64,000 nucleotides of DNA from Phallus indusiatus (taxonomy: Eukaryota > Basidiomycota > Agaricomycetes > Phallales > Phallaceae): contig JAQFWX010000006.1 of NCBI GenBank assembly GCA_027605045.1, forward strand, positions 496,001 to 560,000, written 5' to 3'. The notes beneath the pieces were generated by a model. The model saw only the letters and a program-made list of their open reading frames with translations, had not been told where the DNA came from and searched no databases. Shown here one piece after another: positions 13,605-24,087 of this stretch (positions are counted from its first letter, which is position 1; every line of letters starts with the position of its first letter). The translations under genes and the position numbers were made by a program.

Positions 13605-15099
13605 GGTCCAAGACTCCTAGCATGTTATTTATTTGTTAAACATTTGTTATTTCTATTACGAATTTGCAAGGAACTTATATACACCTAAGAGTTAGTTTGA
13701 GTCATATCTGCATGCAAATCGATAATTCCCAAATTTGAACCAGAGTATGTCCCGCCTTTACCGGGCGAGCGCGCAGACGTAAGCTTCCACACAGGATATC
13801 ACGCTTAGTCAGTGTAGACGCGAGTTCAAGGCTTCAGATAGAGCGTGGCCTTCATAATGAGTAGAGACAGGCATATGAGAACCATAAATGAAACTGAGTA
13901 GATCTCATGCGGTACTAGGCCTGACACGTACTCAACCAAATCTATGCTGAGATGATATTTCATCATATAGTCGTCCATCGTCGGTTTGAATGTTGAAACG
14001 TTGACTCCTGAATCGATTTGCGCATATACAGTATAGCAGCTGTACAGAAAAATATTTTGAAGGAAACATAAATGAGTGCGCATGAGATAATTAAGTACAA
14101 AAAGCACAAACCCATAATATCGTTGTAACTTGTGTTTGAGAACCTGAAAAGGAGGATATGCTCGAATCAGCAAAAACGCACATCTGACGCTTTCTTTCTT
14201 ATAACGTGTTTGAAGATGAATTTTGATTCCTTTTCAGCGTAAAACGGATGATAAGGCCAAAGGTTAGTTTTTAAAAAACGCGTTAGCGATGGGCGGCTGG
14301 AGACAGTATAGCGCATGCGCATGCGTCACCAAGTAGTTGAAGCTAAAGCTGTTTGTGACTGCGGAGAACGAACAGGGAGTTAAGATGTATCTTGAAGTCG
14401 AATATATTGCCTGACTTGTTATCTGTGGTACATACGCCTAAGGATCGCCGTGAGCTTGTGTGAGCGGCAAACGACCGTGGATACATACCCGGAATCTGAA
14501 CTGTATACGTATCGACAATCCATGACAATACATTGATACCTATGGATACCTGGAAAATGGAAAGAGAAGAGCGCTGCTTCTTTCATCAGAAAACGTTGAA
14601 TGATGTAACGGATCCGAAGAGTTGAGGAGTTGAGGAGCAGAGAAATGCCTCTGTGCATTTGTTCCTGACTAACTCTGCGTCAACAAAAGGAATGACCTGC
14701 GTATCCACATTGCCTTTGTTTATCTTCCGAGACAATCGAGCCAATGTAATCGTGGGCTTCTTCGCTTCAAAACCACACTACATCGACTACCTGACGTGGG
14801 TACACTAACATTAAGGCGCGTTCATGCTCGGAGCGAGGTTGAAGTACACCAGAATTAAGATCGATTCAAAGAGAGTAAACAAGTCTGTTCATCGTCATTT
14901 GTCGCGGAATGTAGAATATCGTCCGATAGCGTCTCCACCAGGCATCGTTGAGAAGAAGTCGACACAGCTCATATTCGGCCAGATCTACGTTCTATGGTTT
15001 GAAGAAGGATGACGGCAGTAGTCATAGTACGCGACGACAACCGTGACTAGAAAGAGGTCGACTTCGATATGGAGCAGAACGGTGTGACGGAGATGATAA

Positions 15100-17870
15100 A
15101 CGAAGAGAAACGTAAGTTTCTGCCTATTCTGCAAAGGTCAGGATTGCCCACACTCGCTCAGTTTCCTTTGGCAGGAGTCGCCATGCTGATGATACCATTA
15201 TGACTGTCAGAGCGTTGAATGGGGATGGGACATGAATTCAGTGCCAATACGAATACGTACCGACAGTCTTAGGGTTGCCAATATCATCTTCATCATTGGG
15301 TCTCATACCCCATGATAAGTCACCGCCGGCAGAGTCTTCAATTCAATCTATGTTAACCCAGTAATAGCACGCAGTGATATTCCGAAGTAATGCTTCATGG
15401 TATAATCGTCCGTCGTCTGTCCGAATGCCGACGTACCGACTCCTGAAGGCTTGAAAGGCTTGAAGCGCTTTGCGTAACGTAAGGATGTTTGTACAGCGAC
15501 AGGTAAATGTCTTTATACAAAAAGTACAAAAATAAGCATTTACCAGTCGATTAAGTAAAAGAGACCAAACCCACGATGTAGCGTTGTGTTTGGATGTGTT
15601 ACTAGCTCGAAAACGAGCACGCACCCGAATCAGCAGAGTACATCAGACACTCTCTTGTAACGTGTTTGGAGATGATTCCGAACTCTTTCTGCGGCTTAAG
15701 TGAAACGTATGATAGAGCCAAAGATCATTTATGGCCGAAAAAACCTAGAACGCGTTAGCGATAGGCGGCGGGGACAGTACGGTAGAGCGCACCCGCCTCA
15801 AGCAGTATCAGCTTAATTGCTTGTTGACTGCGCTAAACGAACGGAAAGCGAAAAAGAAGCTTGAAGCTTGAATACACTGTCTGAACCTGGTATCGTGTCA
15901 TACGCATGAGGAAAGCCTTAAACCTTTATTAAGCAGTATAGACAGCAGGCGCGTCAAGTGTGCGTACCCAAAATGTAGAGTACTGATGTATTGAGATAAC
16001 GTCAGAATCATAAAGATAGAAAAGCGTTGCTTCTTTTATCGGAAGGCATTGCATGTTTCTCGAGGTTTAAGGATTTTTTCTGTAGATACGGGTAACCCAC
16101 ATTGTCCCGGCATAGTTTTTGAGGCAACAGAGGCGATGTAAGCCCCGAATTGTTCATTCCGAATCCACAGTACACCGACTGCATGAGATAGGCATGCCAA
16201 CTGTAAGGCAAACGGTCGGGATGGAGACGGCGGAATACACGAGAGTTGATGACAATTCAACGAGGGAAAGAGTCAATTTCTCGTACCATTTGTTGTGAAA
16301 GGTAGACTTTTTGGTTGACAAGGATGCCAATCGGACCGAAAACGTCGTGACCGGGTAACATCAATAAGTCGCAAGATTAAGAAGGGTTCGGATTGCGTAG
16401 AGGTAGAACGGTGATGAGAAGTGAGAAGAAAAGCAGCCTAGCTTAGTGCTTGTGTCGGTCCGGTTACATTGAGATGGTATACATTGGTTCAGTTTCGCTG
16501 CATAGACGAAGCTATCCTCGTAGAACAACTAAAGGAGTCCTGGGCCCATAAATGCTGGACAACGCGGAATAAGGATGTGACATGTCCCCCAAGTTACATT
16601 CGGTGGGTTTGAATGATCCATTCCAAGTAAAGCAGACTAATTCTGGAAGGACATCAATAGGAATTGCGGTATGGCGTTAACGACTATCACGGACTTGAAC
16701 CAAATCTTTGAAAGCGCGAATGTATGTCATCCTAGCTGGGTTAATTAGCAATCGGAATACGTTCTGAGGTGATTTGTACATATATGTACAAGCATGCTTT
16801 TATACAGCGTCATGGAGAGGTCAATATAATAAGTAAAGTTGATGCCACATACCATTTTGACTAAACCCGTCGCATTTGAATCAGCAAAGAAACAAAAAAG
16901 GACAGTCCTGCCAAGTTGAACGTTGTTGAGATGAGAGCTCGACAACACCTCAAAATTAATAGGGATCCACATGGTAGTGATTATCCTTTCGATTCATTTC
17001 GAAGTTAGTGTATCCGTTCGACGTTTGGTCCTTGCGGTAACACGAAAAAAATTCCGGGCTGTTGTGAAGAGTTTTCATTGAAGTCTGAAGTGATTTTGGC
17101 GACTGTGACGAATTGTGATGACTAATGGCTTGCGGATCACTTGGCGAACGGAACCTTTTCCTTTAGCACTGCCATCATCAATTAAAGAAAATTTTGTATT
17201 TGATCAAAGAAAATGAAGCGAGAACAAATGCTCGCACCTCTTTATTTCGAACCCATTGTGTATAAACCTGCACAAAACGCCACTGTAAGTAATGTCCCGA
17301 TTGTTTGGCTGGTGTATACATATTCACTACAACCTTATCAGGCTTGATGGACAGAGTTAATCCGTGGACTCGGAAGTGTTCCGCTTGTGGTTGGGCTGGT
17401 CATCGACGCAAACCTGCTACATCCAAGGACCTGGAAATACATCAGAAGGATTGCAAATTACTTCAACAAGATAATCATGAGCTGCGTCATCCACGTGGGG
17501 ACGTGGCCGATAGTCGTTCAGATCACAAGCGTCGTCGTCTGAATGCGAATTCGGATGACCATGAAACTGACCATACATCAGCAACTCCCAACCTGGATTG
17601 CGATGTGTCAGCAGAACCTGTGAGTCTTTCCATCTCATATTTATCATTAAACAATTTGACGCATATATACAAAATGTTATAATGAAACCAGGGTGATGTT
17701 CATATGGAGGATGACAGGCACAATGAGACGAATGAGCCGGTCTCACAGCCTTTACACGATAAACTTGTTTGCTCTCCCACTTGTTCAATATGCAGATTGT
17801 ACTCAAGAAATTTATTTAGAATTCCATTCTGGATGGTCAGAGCAGCGATCTTCTCCCAAACACAGCGGGT
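15100..17870 (+). repeat. Segmental duplicate B, matches about 30150-33516
   Basis: This is the upstream flank of NLR3. The match at NLR4 is interrupted only by small indels and the two solo LTRs. It reaches into both start codons, so the genes share promoter ancestry. Confidence 0.75.
17305..17682 (+). CDS. Hypothetical Cys/His-rich ORF fragment, duplicated at 32195
   Basis: This is an open frame of about 125 codons. The useful part starts after a possible acceptor at about 17340. It contains CSACGWAGH, then a run through EIHQKDC, a CxxC...H...C spacing that could bind zinc. A strongly basic/acidic tail with KRRR follows. The same frame lies at 32195-32632, where a solo LTR cuts into the downstream part. 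I do not recognise the family. It could be a fragment of a transposon-encoded or DNA-binding protein. No start codon and exon set can be fixed: the nearest upstream ATG-containing exon would join out of phase, and in the second copy it carries a stop. The opposite strand is also open in the second copy, so the coding strand is uncertain. Confidence 0.25.
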   Translation: MAGVYIFTTTLSGLMDRVNPWTRKCSACGWAGHRRKPATSKDLEIHQKDCKLLQQDNHELRHPRGDVADSRSDHKRRRLNANSDDHETDHTSATPNLDCDVSAEPVSLSISYLSLNNLTHIYKML

Positions 17871-19090
17871 ATGGTAGTTTCGATGGATGGTATAAAATTA
17901 TCTGGTAACATCAGGTTTTTCGTTTGAAATCTCGGCTCATATCTCATCTGGAACATTTATACGTTAGATTTTCATTTGCTCAATCCTCCATCAAAAAACA
18001 AATTCAAATTAGTGATCAAATGTGGCGATAGGGTGTATGAGACCCCAGAGTGTACAGTCAGGAAAGGGGATCATGATGACAACCGCGTGATCTGGAACGA
18101 GCCTCTCATTTTGTATGTAAAGATCGCAATATTCTCAATTTACTTTACATCTATTTACTAGCAGCGGTGATATTGAAGACAACCCCCTCTTGACTTTTGC
18201 CATCCGCAATAAACGATTCCCAAACAGTATTACAATTGGCTCGCGCGAATGTCGAGCCACTGATCTATTTGAGTTGCAGAGCAATTCTGGTTAGTGATAT
18301 TATGATTATGGTCGTTAGCTTAATATTTATATTATTGCAGGTTCGTGCAAATTAGACGTCGGAGAATGTCAATTAAAATTCAGCATCGAAAGAATATCTG
18401 GGCTTGACGTCGTTTCAAGAGTGGTAAAACAAGCATCAGCCGAGGTTGACAACGACAACGAGAAGACTTGGACATCGTTTATCGACACATTCCAAGTTTT
18501 TATGAAAGTGATGGATGGTGTGTCTGAGGTAGTTATGTTAGCAGTGCATATTATTCTTTTCTAAAGCTTTTTTAGATAAACCCATATGTGAAGGTAGCAT
18601 GGAGTGTTATATCTATTATTCCGAAGGTAAGAAAGGCCACTCTTTTTCTCTTGGACACGAGGAGCTAGATACAGTATTGATTTTATAAAGACTATTCTCG
18701 GAAAGAAAAACCGCGATGACAAAGTCAAACAATTATGTGAAAAACTAAAAGACATCTATGAATACATTACGAATGCGGAACGGCTTCATGAGCTTTTTGC
18801 CATGACCCAGTCGGCAACCCGCTGGTCCACGATACTCTCCACAATCGTTCGACAAACAATTGAATGCGCGTACTTCATTCGAGCATATAGTATGGAAAAC
18901 ACAGGTTCAGTGTTTTTCTTAAGGTCACATCATGGTAGCAATTATGTCTGATATCCATGCCCTAGTCAAGAACGTAATAAAAGGGATCAGCGGGAGTGTC
19001 GATGACAAAATACAAAGTTTTTGCGACAAACTTGACCACTTTATGAAGGTTATGACGGACTCGGTCAGTCTCGAAACGAGTCTTGTCACC

Positions 19091-19725
19091 TGTCATGTAT
19101 CTAGGGCACTTTTACCCAGCTCAGCAAAAAACAAGTCAAAAGGCACAGCCACTAAATCCAAAAACAGCATATAAACAACAAAAGCCCACATTATGTCAGT
19201 TTTTTTTACTATTCTTTTTTGAGCTCTTGCTTGTATTTGTGTATCTCTATTTGTTTATTTTCTAGGAACAGTCATATGACTCAGTTCCAGGTACTTTTAT
19301 TTTTCTGTCTCACTATAATGTTTCACTATAATTTTTACTACTCCACCTTTACTAATTAATTTCCTTTCTAAGTAATTTCTTATCTTTTAATTACTAATAT
19401 TTTGCTTTATTTGTAGCAGCCCCAAAGTGTATAAATAGGGGCTGATTTCTCTTGTAAATAGCAATCAGCCTTATCATCATCTATAGTAGTGCACCATAGT
19501 GCTTACCAATTAAATTGGTCTTTCTCTTTTCTATTTCTTTCTCTTTTCTATCTCTACCTCAAGACTATCAGTAGCAGCCAGCTCAAGTCTTACAACAGCA
19601 GCAGCAAGCTCTGTCTCACCCTCAATAACAAGACCTTTGTTGCCAGACTAGGTTCCCTCTAAACAACTCTTTTATTTGCAACAGTACAAGGTGCCTATAC
19701 CTTGAACCAGAGCAAATACATTACA
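19091..19725 (+). mobile_element. Solo LTR inside an NLR3 exon, 5-bp target duplication TCACC
   Basis: This 635-bp insertion is absent from the other four NLR copies. It begins TGTCATGTAT and ends ATACATTACA, which are imperfect inverted repeats with the TG...CA ends of LTR retrotransposons. It is flanked by the direct repeat TCACC (19086-19090 and 19726-19730). The interior holds a T-rich tract, a TATAAATAGGGG box at 19430 and pyrimidine-rich downstream DNA, and no coding region. A full element normally has two LTRs around gag-pol, so a lone LTR with intact target duplication indicates LTR-LTR recombination after insertion. Its promoter reads in the same direction as NLR3. The superfamily cannot be assigned without the internal region. 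Confidence 0.9.
19430..19441 (+). promoter_or_regulatory. TATA box of the solo LTR
   Basis: TATAAATAGGGG is a strong TATA-type core promoter sequence about 340 bp into the LTR. It points toward the NACHT-WD40 part of NLR3, about 380 bp downstream. Activity is inferred only. Confidence 0.5.
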
Positions 19726-21736
19726 TCACCCTTCGTGTATCTGAAAAGGTTATTGAACTGAGTGCGTTAATATGTGTGCTATTATCGACGATCGTTGATA
19801 ATTTTTCACAAGATGAATTAACACTGCTCAGAGAGATGCCCTACGATCCCGAGGCTGGTTTTTTCCCCAAGAAACGATGTTTACCTGGAACTCGTCAAAC
19901 TCTGATCAATGACATATTGGAATGGGTCAACAGTGACACATTACCTCAAATTCTTGTCCTGAGTGGTCAAGCGGGAACAGGAAAGTCAGCAGTAGCACAT
20001 ACCATCGCTGGGATATTCCGAGAACAAAATCGGCTCGGATCTATGTTCTGTTTCAATAGAAGCTACGCGGAACGACGCAATTATCTTTTCAGTACCATAT
20101 CCCGCGACTTAGCCGATGGCGACACCCTATGGAGAAAAGAATTAGTGAATGTTATTAACATGTCTGCAGTTCGGAAGAAGAAGGATGCCGAAACACAATT
20201 CGACGAACTCATTATCAAGCCATCGAAAAACGTGACAACCGTTGGATCTGTAGTTATCGTTGTAGACGCGTTGGATGAAAGCGGAGAACGTCATGAACGC
20301 AAGGAAATTTTGGGATTACTTCTCGACAGATGGTCCGAGCTTCCAAAGAACTATCGTATAATTGTGACTACCCGTCCGGAACAAGACATTGAACTTCACT
20401 TCCAAAATCCTAACGTTCTATGTAAACGGATGGGAGATATCAATGTAGAAGAAACGTTCCACGATATTCAAGCCTATGTCTCGAATATTCTCACCCCAAT
20501 ATCGCCGATTTTAGACAAGATAAACGGAGATTGGCGCGGTGTACTAGCCAAGCACGCCGAAGGTCTTTTTCAATGGGCACAAACGGCCTGCCAATTCATT
20601 GATCCCACCGTTACACGCGCACAACTCGTGAAAAAAAACTGGGAGACCTGCGTTTCAAGCTCATCCTTGTCACTCTTTGAATTATATCGCTCTATCATTT
20701 CTAGGCAGTCTGAATTCAAATATCATGACTTCATCCAAGACTTCAAGACAATCGTGGGTGCGATTGTAACTGCGCGGGAACCTCTCTCGATCAACGCGCT
20801 GCAAAATATCTTTGACAGTATCGAAGATATTGGTTCAATACTCACACCGTTTGGTTCTTTCTTCGTTGGCCTCCATGACATTTCTACTCCATTGCGACCT
20901 GTTCACACTTCCTTATTCGATTTTTTCATCTCCAAAAAAATCGCCGAAGAAACTAATGAATACTACATCGACACCTCAAACCAAGGTCGGATGACTCTGG
21001 GCTGTCTCAAACTAATGAATCAAATGCTCCGCTTCAATATATGTAACCTGGAGACATCGCACCTGCGGAACCGCACGTTACCCGATTTCCACTCACGCGT
21101 CGAGAAAGCCATTCCGTTCCATTTGTCGTATGCGTGTCGTTTTTGGGGCTTTCATCTCCAGTCATCGGCTCATGCCAAGGAGCTTGTTCGTGAAATCCGG
21201 AAATTGATGGACAACAAATTGTTGTATTATTTTGAGGTACTCAGTTTATTGACTGCGGTTGACCGAGGCTGCGTGGCGATGCGAGAGATAATAAATTGGT
21301 GCGAAGTGAGTAATTCTTTGCTCATCGTCTATTCTAAAGCTGAAAGAGGTGGTAGGATGGAGACGGCACTTTAGCTGCAGATGCTATGGATACATGGGAG
21401 TTTGGGTTTGATTTTGGAGACACGATGACAGAGAGCACACCGCACCTTTACCTCTCTGCTCTTCCTTTTACTCCCACCGATTCGTTTGTATCCAGACAAT
21501 ACCTCTCAAGGTATCCTGGACTGTTCACGTTTGATATCGGCCAACCCGTCAGTTCTACACACAAAAACGGTATCACGCAAAGGCATGGTTCAGCCGGAAC
21601 TCCTGTTGCGCTTGCTTTTTCTCCAAAGGGCAGATATATCGCAACTGGATCAGATAAAGGTGATTTTTGGATATGGGACTATCTAACAGGGGATCGACTT
21701 GTGACAAAGATTCGTTCTGAATATGTAAACCACCGG

Positions 21737-21799
21737 CATCGTCTATTCAACCACTTGCATCGGTTATTCGACCAATGGCATCGTTTGTTCGACCATTGG
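21737..21799 (+). repeat. 21-nt in-frame triplication in the NLR3 WD40 region
   Basis: Three imperfect 21-nt units encode HRLFNHL, HRLFDQW and HRLFDHW. NLR1, NLR4 and NLR5 have a single HRPFNHC/HRLFDDW/HRLFDRW unit here, and NLR2 lacks it. The expansion adds 14 residues to a loop before the second WD40-like blade. Confidence 0.85.
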
Positions 21800-22964
21800 A
21801 GTGATCCTGGAGTCTCTGACGTTGTATTTTCCCCTGATGGAGAATGGATTTACTGTTGTTTTTACGGAGGTGATGTCCTGGTATGGAATATGAGGACAAA
21901 GGTGCCCAGCATAGAGAGATATGAGGTGGCCCGTGTGGAGTGTCAATTTTGTACAATCTCTTCGGACGGGTACTTCATAGTCTGGTGCACAAACAAGGAC
22001 ACGTATGTATTCGATCGAAAAAGTCATCGGATTGTCGGAACGTTTAACGGGCGTTTTACCTTTACTTCTGCCGCAATTTCGCCCAACGGAGATTGGATTG
22101 CGCTTTATAGGGACCCTAGAAATGATCAATATCTTTGTGAGCCAATTTTTATCCCCATGTCTTCCGATACTAGTTCGGCGGATATTAGAATGCGGCACGA
22201 CAGGGATGTGCACATATGGAACACTCGGAACCATGACACGCTGGATGTCGTGTCCCGCTGTGATGAAGGGCATCTGGCACTGACCGACAACTACATTGCC
22301 TTTCAAAACACCCGTGTATCAATAGAGATCAGGGATTTACGAAAAAACATTCAAGTCACCGAGATTAAATGTGAGACGTGGATCACAAACTTTCACTTTT
22401 CCCCTGATGTCCGATATCTCCTTTCTACCTCTCCCAGGGCGTACTCGATTTGGAATGTATCTACAGGAGAATTAATCAGTCGATCCCATATAGACAACAA
22501 GATTTTCTGCATGGGGTTTTCACATGATTCTAAATCAATTGCGTTGCGCACACCCGATGGTGGCATCTACGTTCAACAATGGGATATATCCGTAGAGACA
22601 AGTCACCCGCGTGGCCCGGACATTCAAGGAATTCGCGAAATTTGGCTTCGGGGTGCATATCTCATTCTTAAATATTGGAACTCTCTCTATGAAGATCACC
22701 TTCAAATCTCAAGAATTACAACAACAAACACGATTGTTTTTGACGTCGAACTCAATCACATAAATAGACTTGTCAGCGTTTCCCCTGATGAGAAAAATGT
22801 GTGCGTAACATACACTAACAGTTGCGGACTCTGTCTCTGGAATGAAGAAGAAGGCGAAACTGTTATAAACGAATCAGACTTTCTATTCTCCGCGCACTTG
22901 TGTTTGGACAAATATGTTATTTTCACCGAAGGCAGGACTATCAAGATATGGGATATTCGCACCA

Positions 22965-23018
22965 GTAAACTGATTCATACTCCAATCACCCTTTTATATC
23001 AATTAACTATTATTTCAG
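22965..23018 (+). other. 54-nt segment that is exon in NLR3 but intron in NLR1/4/5
   Basis: In NLR3 this stretch starts GTAAAC and ends TTATTTCAG. It is open and in frame (18 codons beginning within TSKLIHTPI). The homologous DNA in NLR1 (3973-4035), NLR4 (37991-38053) and NLR5 (50908-50970) begins GTGAGTAG, contains an in-frame stop, and must be spliced out. Removing it from NLR3 would also keep the frame, so it could be an optional intron there. Confidence 0.75.
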
Positions 23019-24087
23019 ATCAAGTAATATCTGAGACCCCTTTCTTACACCTGATTAATCCGTACAACGAGGTAAAATCCCTCCTTCCTGTGCGAGGTAC
23101 ACACTTCGCTTTTGTCAATGCGTGTGACAATGAAGTGGAAGTTTGGGCATGCGAATCGGGTGACAGAGTAGCGCAACTTACGTTCGATACAAAGTCCTTC
23201 CAATACACAACGGTTGCTTTTTCTACCGGCGGGAGACATGTCATATGCATATCAGAGGAAGATGTCGATATACTAGATGCATCAACGGGAGCAAGGGTGA
23301 CTTCGATTCCATGCTCACGGCGTCATGATCCTGTAAGACGACTATCCCCCAACGGAAAGCATCTGACATGGACTCGGACACACAACAATGAAGTGATATT
23401 GCTCGACACGGACACTCAGGCTGGAGTATCGCTCAGCGGACCGTTGTTAAATCAGCAGATTGAAAGGTTGTGGTTTTCTAACGATTCAAATTCTATCATA
23501 ACAGCGTCGAATGCAAATATCGACGAAAGAACCGGACTGTTAAATATTTGGGACACGCAATCCAGGAACACGATTATGAAGCCAATTCGGTACCCGTTTA
23601 ACCCGAAGAATATAGAGACTCTAGCTCTGAGCAACGGACACCTGGTAGACCTGATTAGAAACTCTTCGCAATGTTCTGTCTGGGACTTGGATATGTACGA
23701 GATAATGTCTACTCTGTACACCGCTCCTGCAGTCACCGACTTGAACGCCGATGGTACGGGCATTGAAGAGTAAGTTTAGTATCACATATTCAATTTGGTT
23801 CGCTCAGGGAGACACTCAGAACACCGGTCTCTGACAAGATGGAGATCTTGAATTACGCGCTAATGGCCTGGAAAAAAGCTTCGCTTCCCGCGTTTGCTAA
23901 GATCCAAGATAATGGATGGGTTTTGGGTCTGCAGGGTGAGCTTCTGTTTTGGGTTCCTGAAAAAAAAAGGAAGCAGTTTTGGTTTCCATGCATGATACAT
24001 ATACCCCATCGAGACGTCACAAAACTAAATTTCACAAATTTTGTACATGGTTCTAGTTGGACGAAGTGTAGGTTCCAGAACGACTAA

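Larger units (their letters stand above)
13605..17870. other. Spacer 2: duplicated decayed sequence upstream of NLR3
   Basis: About 4.3 kb contain no convincing intact gene. Positions about 15100-17870 are homologous to about 30150-33516 upstream of NLR4, once the two LTR insertions there are subtracted. Minus-strand fragments at 13826-14173 (115 codons, hydrophobic, containing PTMDDYMMKYHLS) and 15343-15624 resemble fragments at 44278-44484 and 30300-30400. They look like remnants of one decayed gene family. A Cys/His-rich plus-strand frame at 17305-17682 is listed separately. Confidence 0.5.
17871..24087 (+). pseudogene. NLR3: C2-like/NACHT/WD40 receptor disrupted by a solo LTR
   Basis: Inferred exons are 17871-17904, 17968-18112, 18162-18289, 18341-18528, 18576-18626, 18691-18904, 18966-19090 continuing at 19731-19761, 19813-21305, 21356-23769 and 23820-24087. 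Skipping 19091-19730 (the 635-bp LTR plus one copy of its 5-bp target duplication) keeps every phase consistent, equivalent to about 1696 codons. With the LTR present the frame hits a stop soon after insertion. The NACHT exon is nearly identical to that of NLR4 and has Walker A GQAGTGKS and Walker B VVIVVDALDESG. The WD40 part instead resembles NLR2 in places, such as its end in DGTGIEE, and is one exon. It carries a 21-nt triplication at 21737-21799. A deletion of about 17 codons relative to NLR4 lies in the linker exon near 18440. The break looks recent. A transcript from the LTR or from a downstream start could still give a shortened NACHT-WD40 protein. Confidence 0.85.

Noticed and set aside
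19091..19268. Open frame through the start of the LTR as a C-terminal extension of an NLR3 fragment
   Set aside because: The sequence is LTR, not a protein domain; the frame is open by chance.
19776..24087. NLR3 read as a separate shorter gene starting at 19776
   Set aside because: The frame at 19776 opens with GTG inside the homologous intron (19762-19812). Paralogues place an acceptor at 19812, so the N-terminal exons belong to the same gene.
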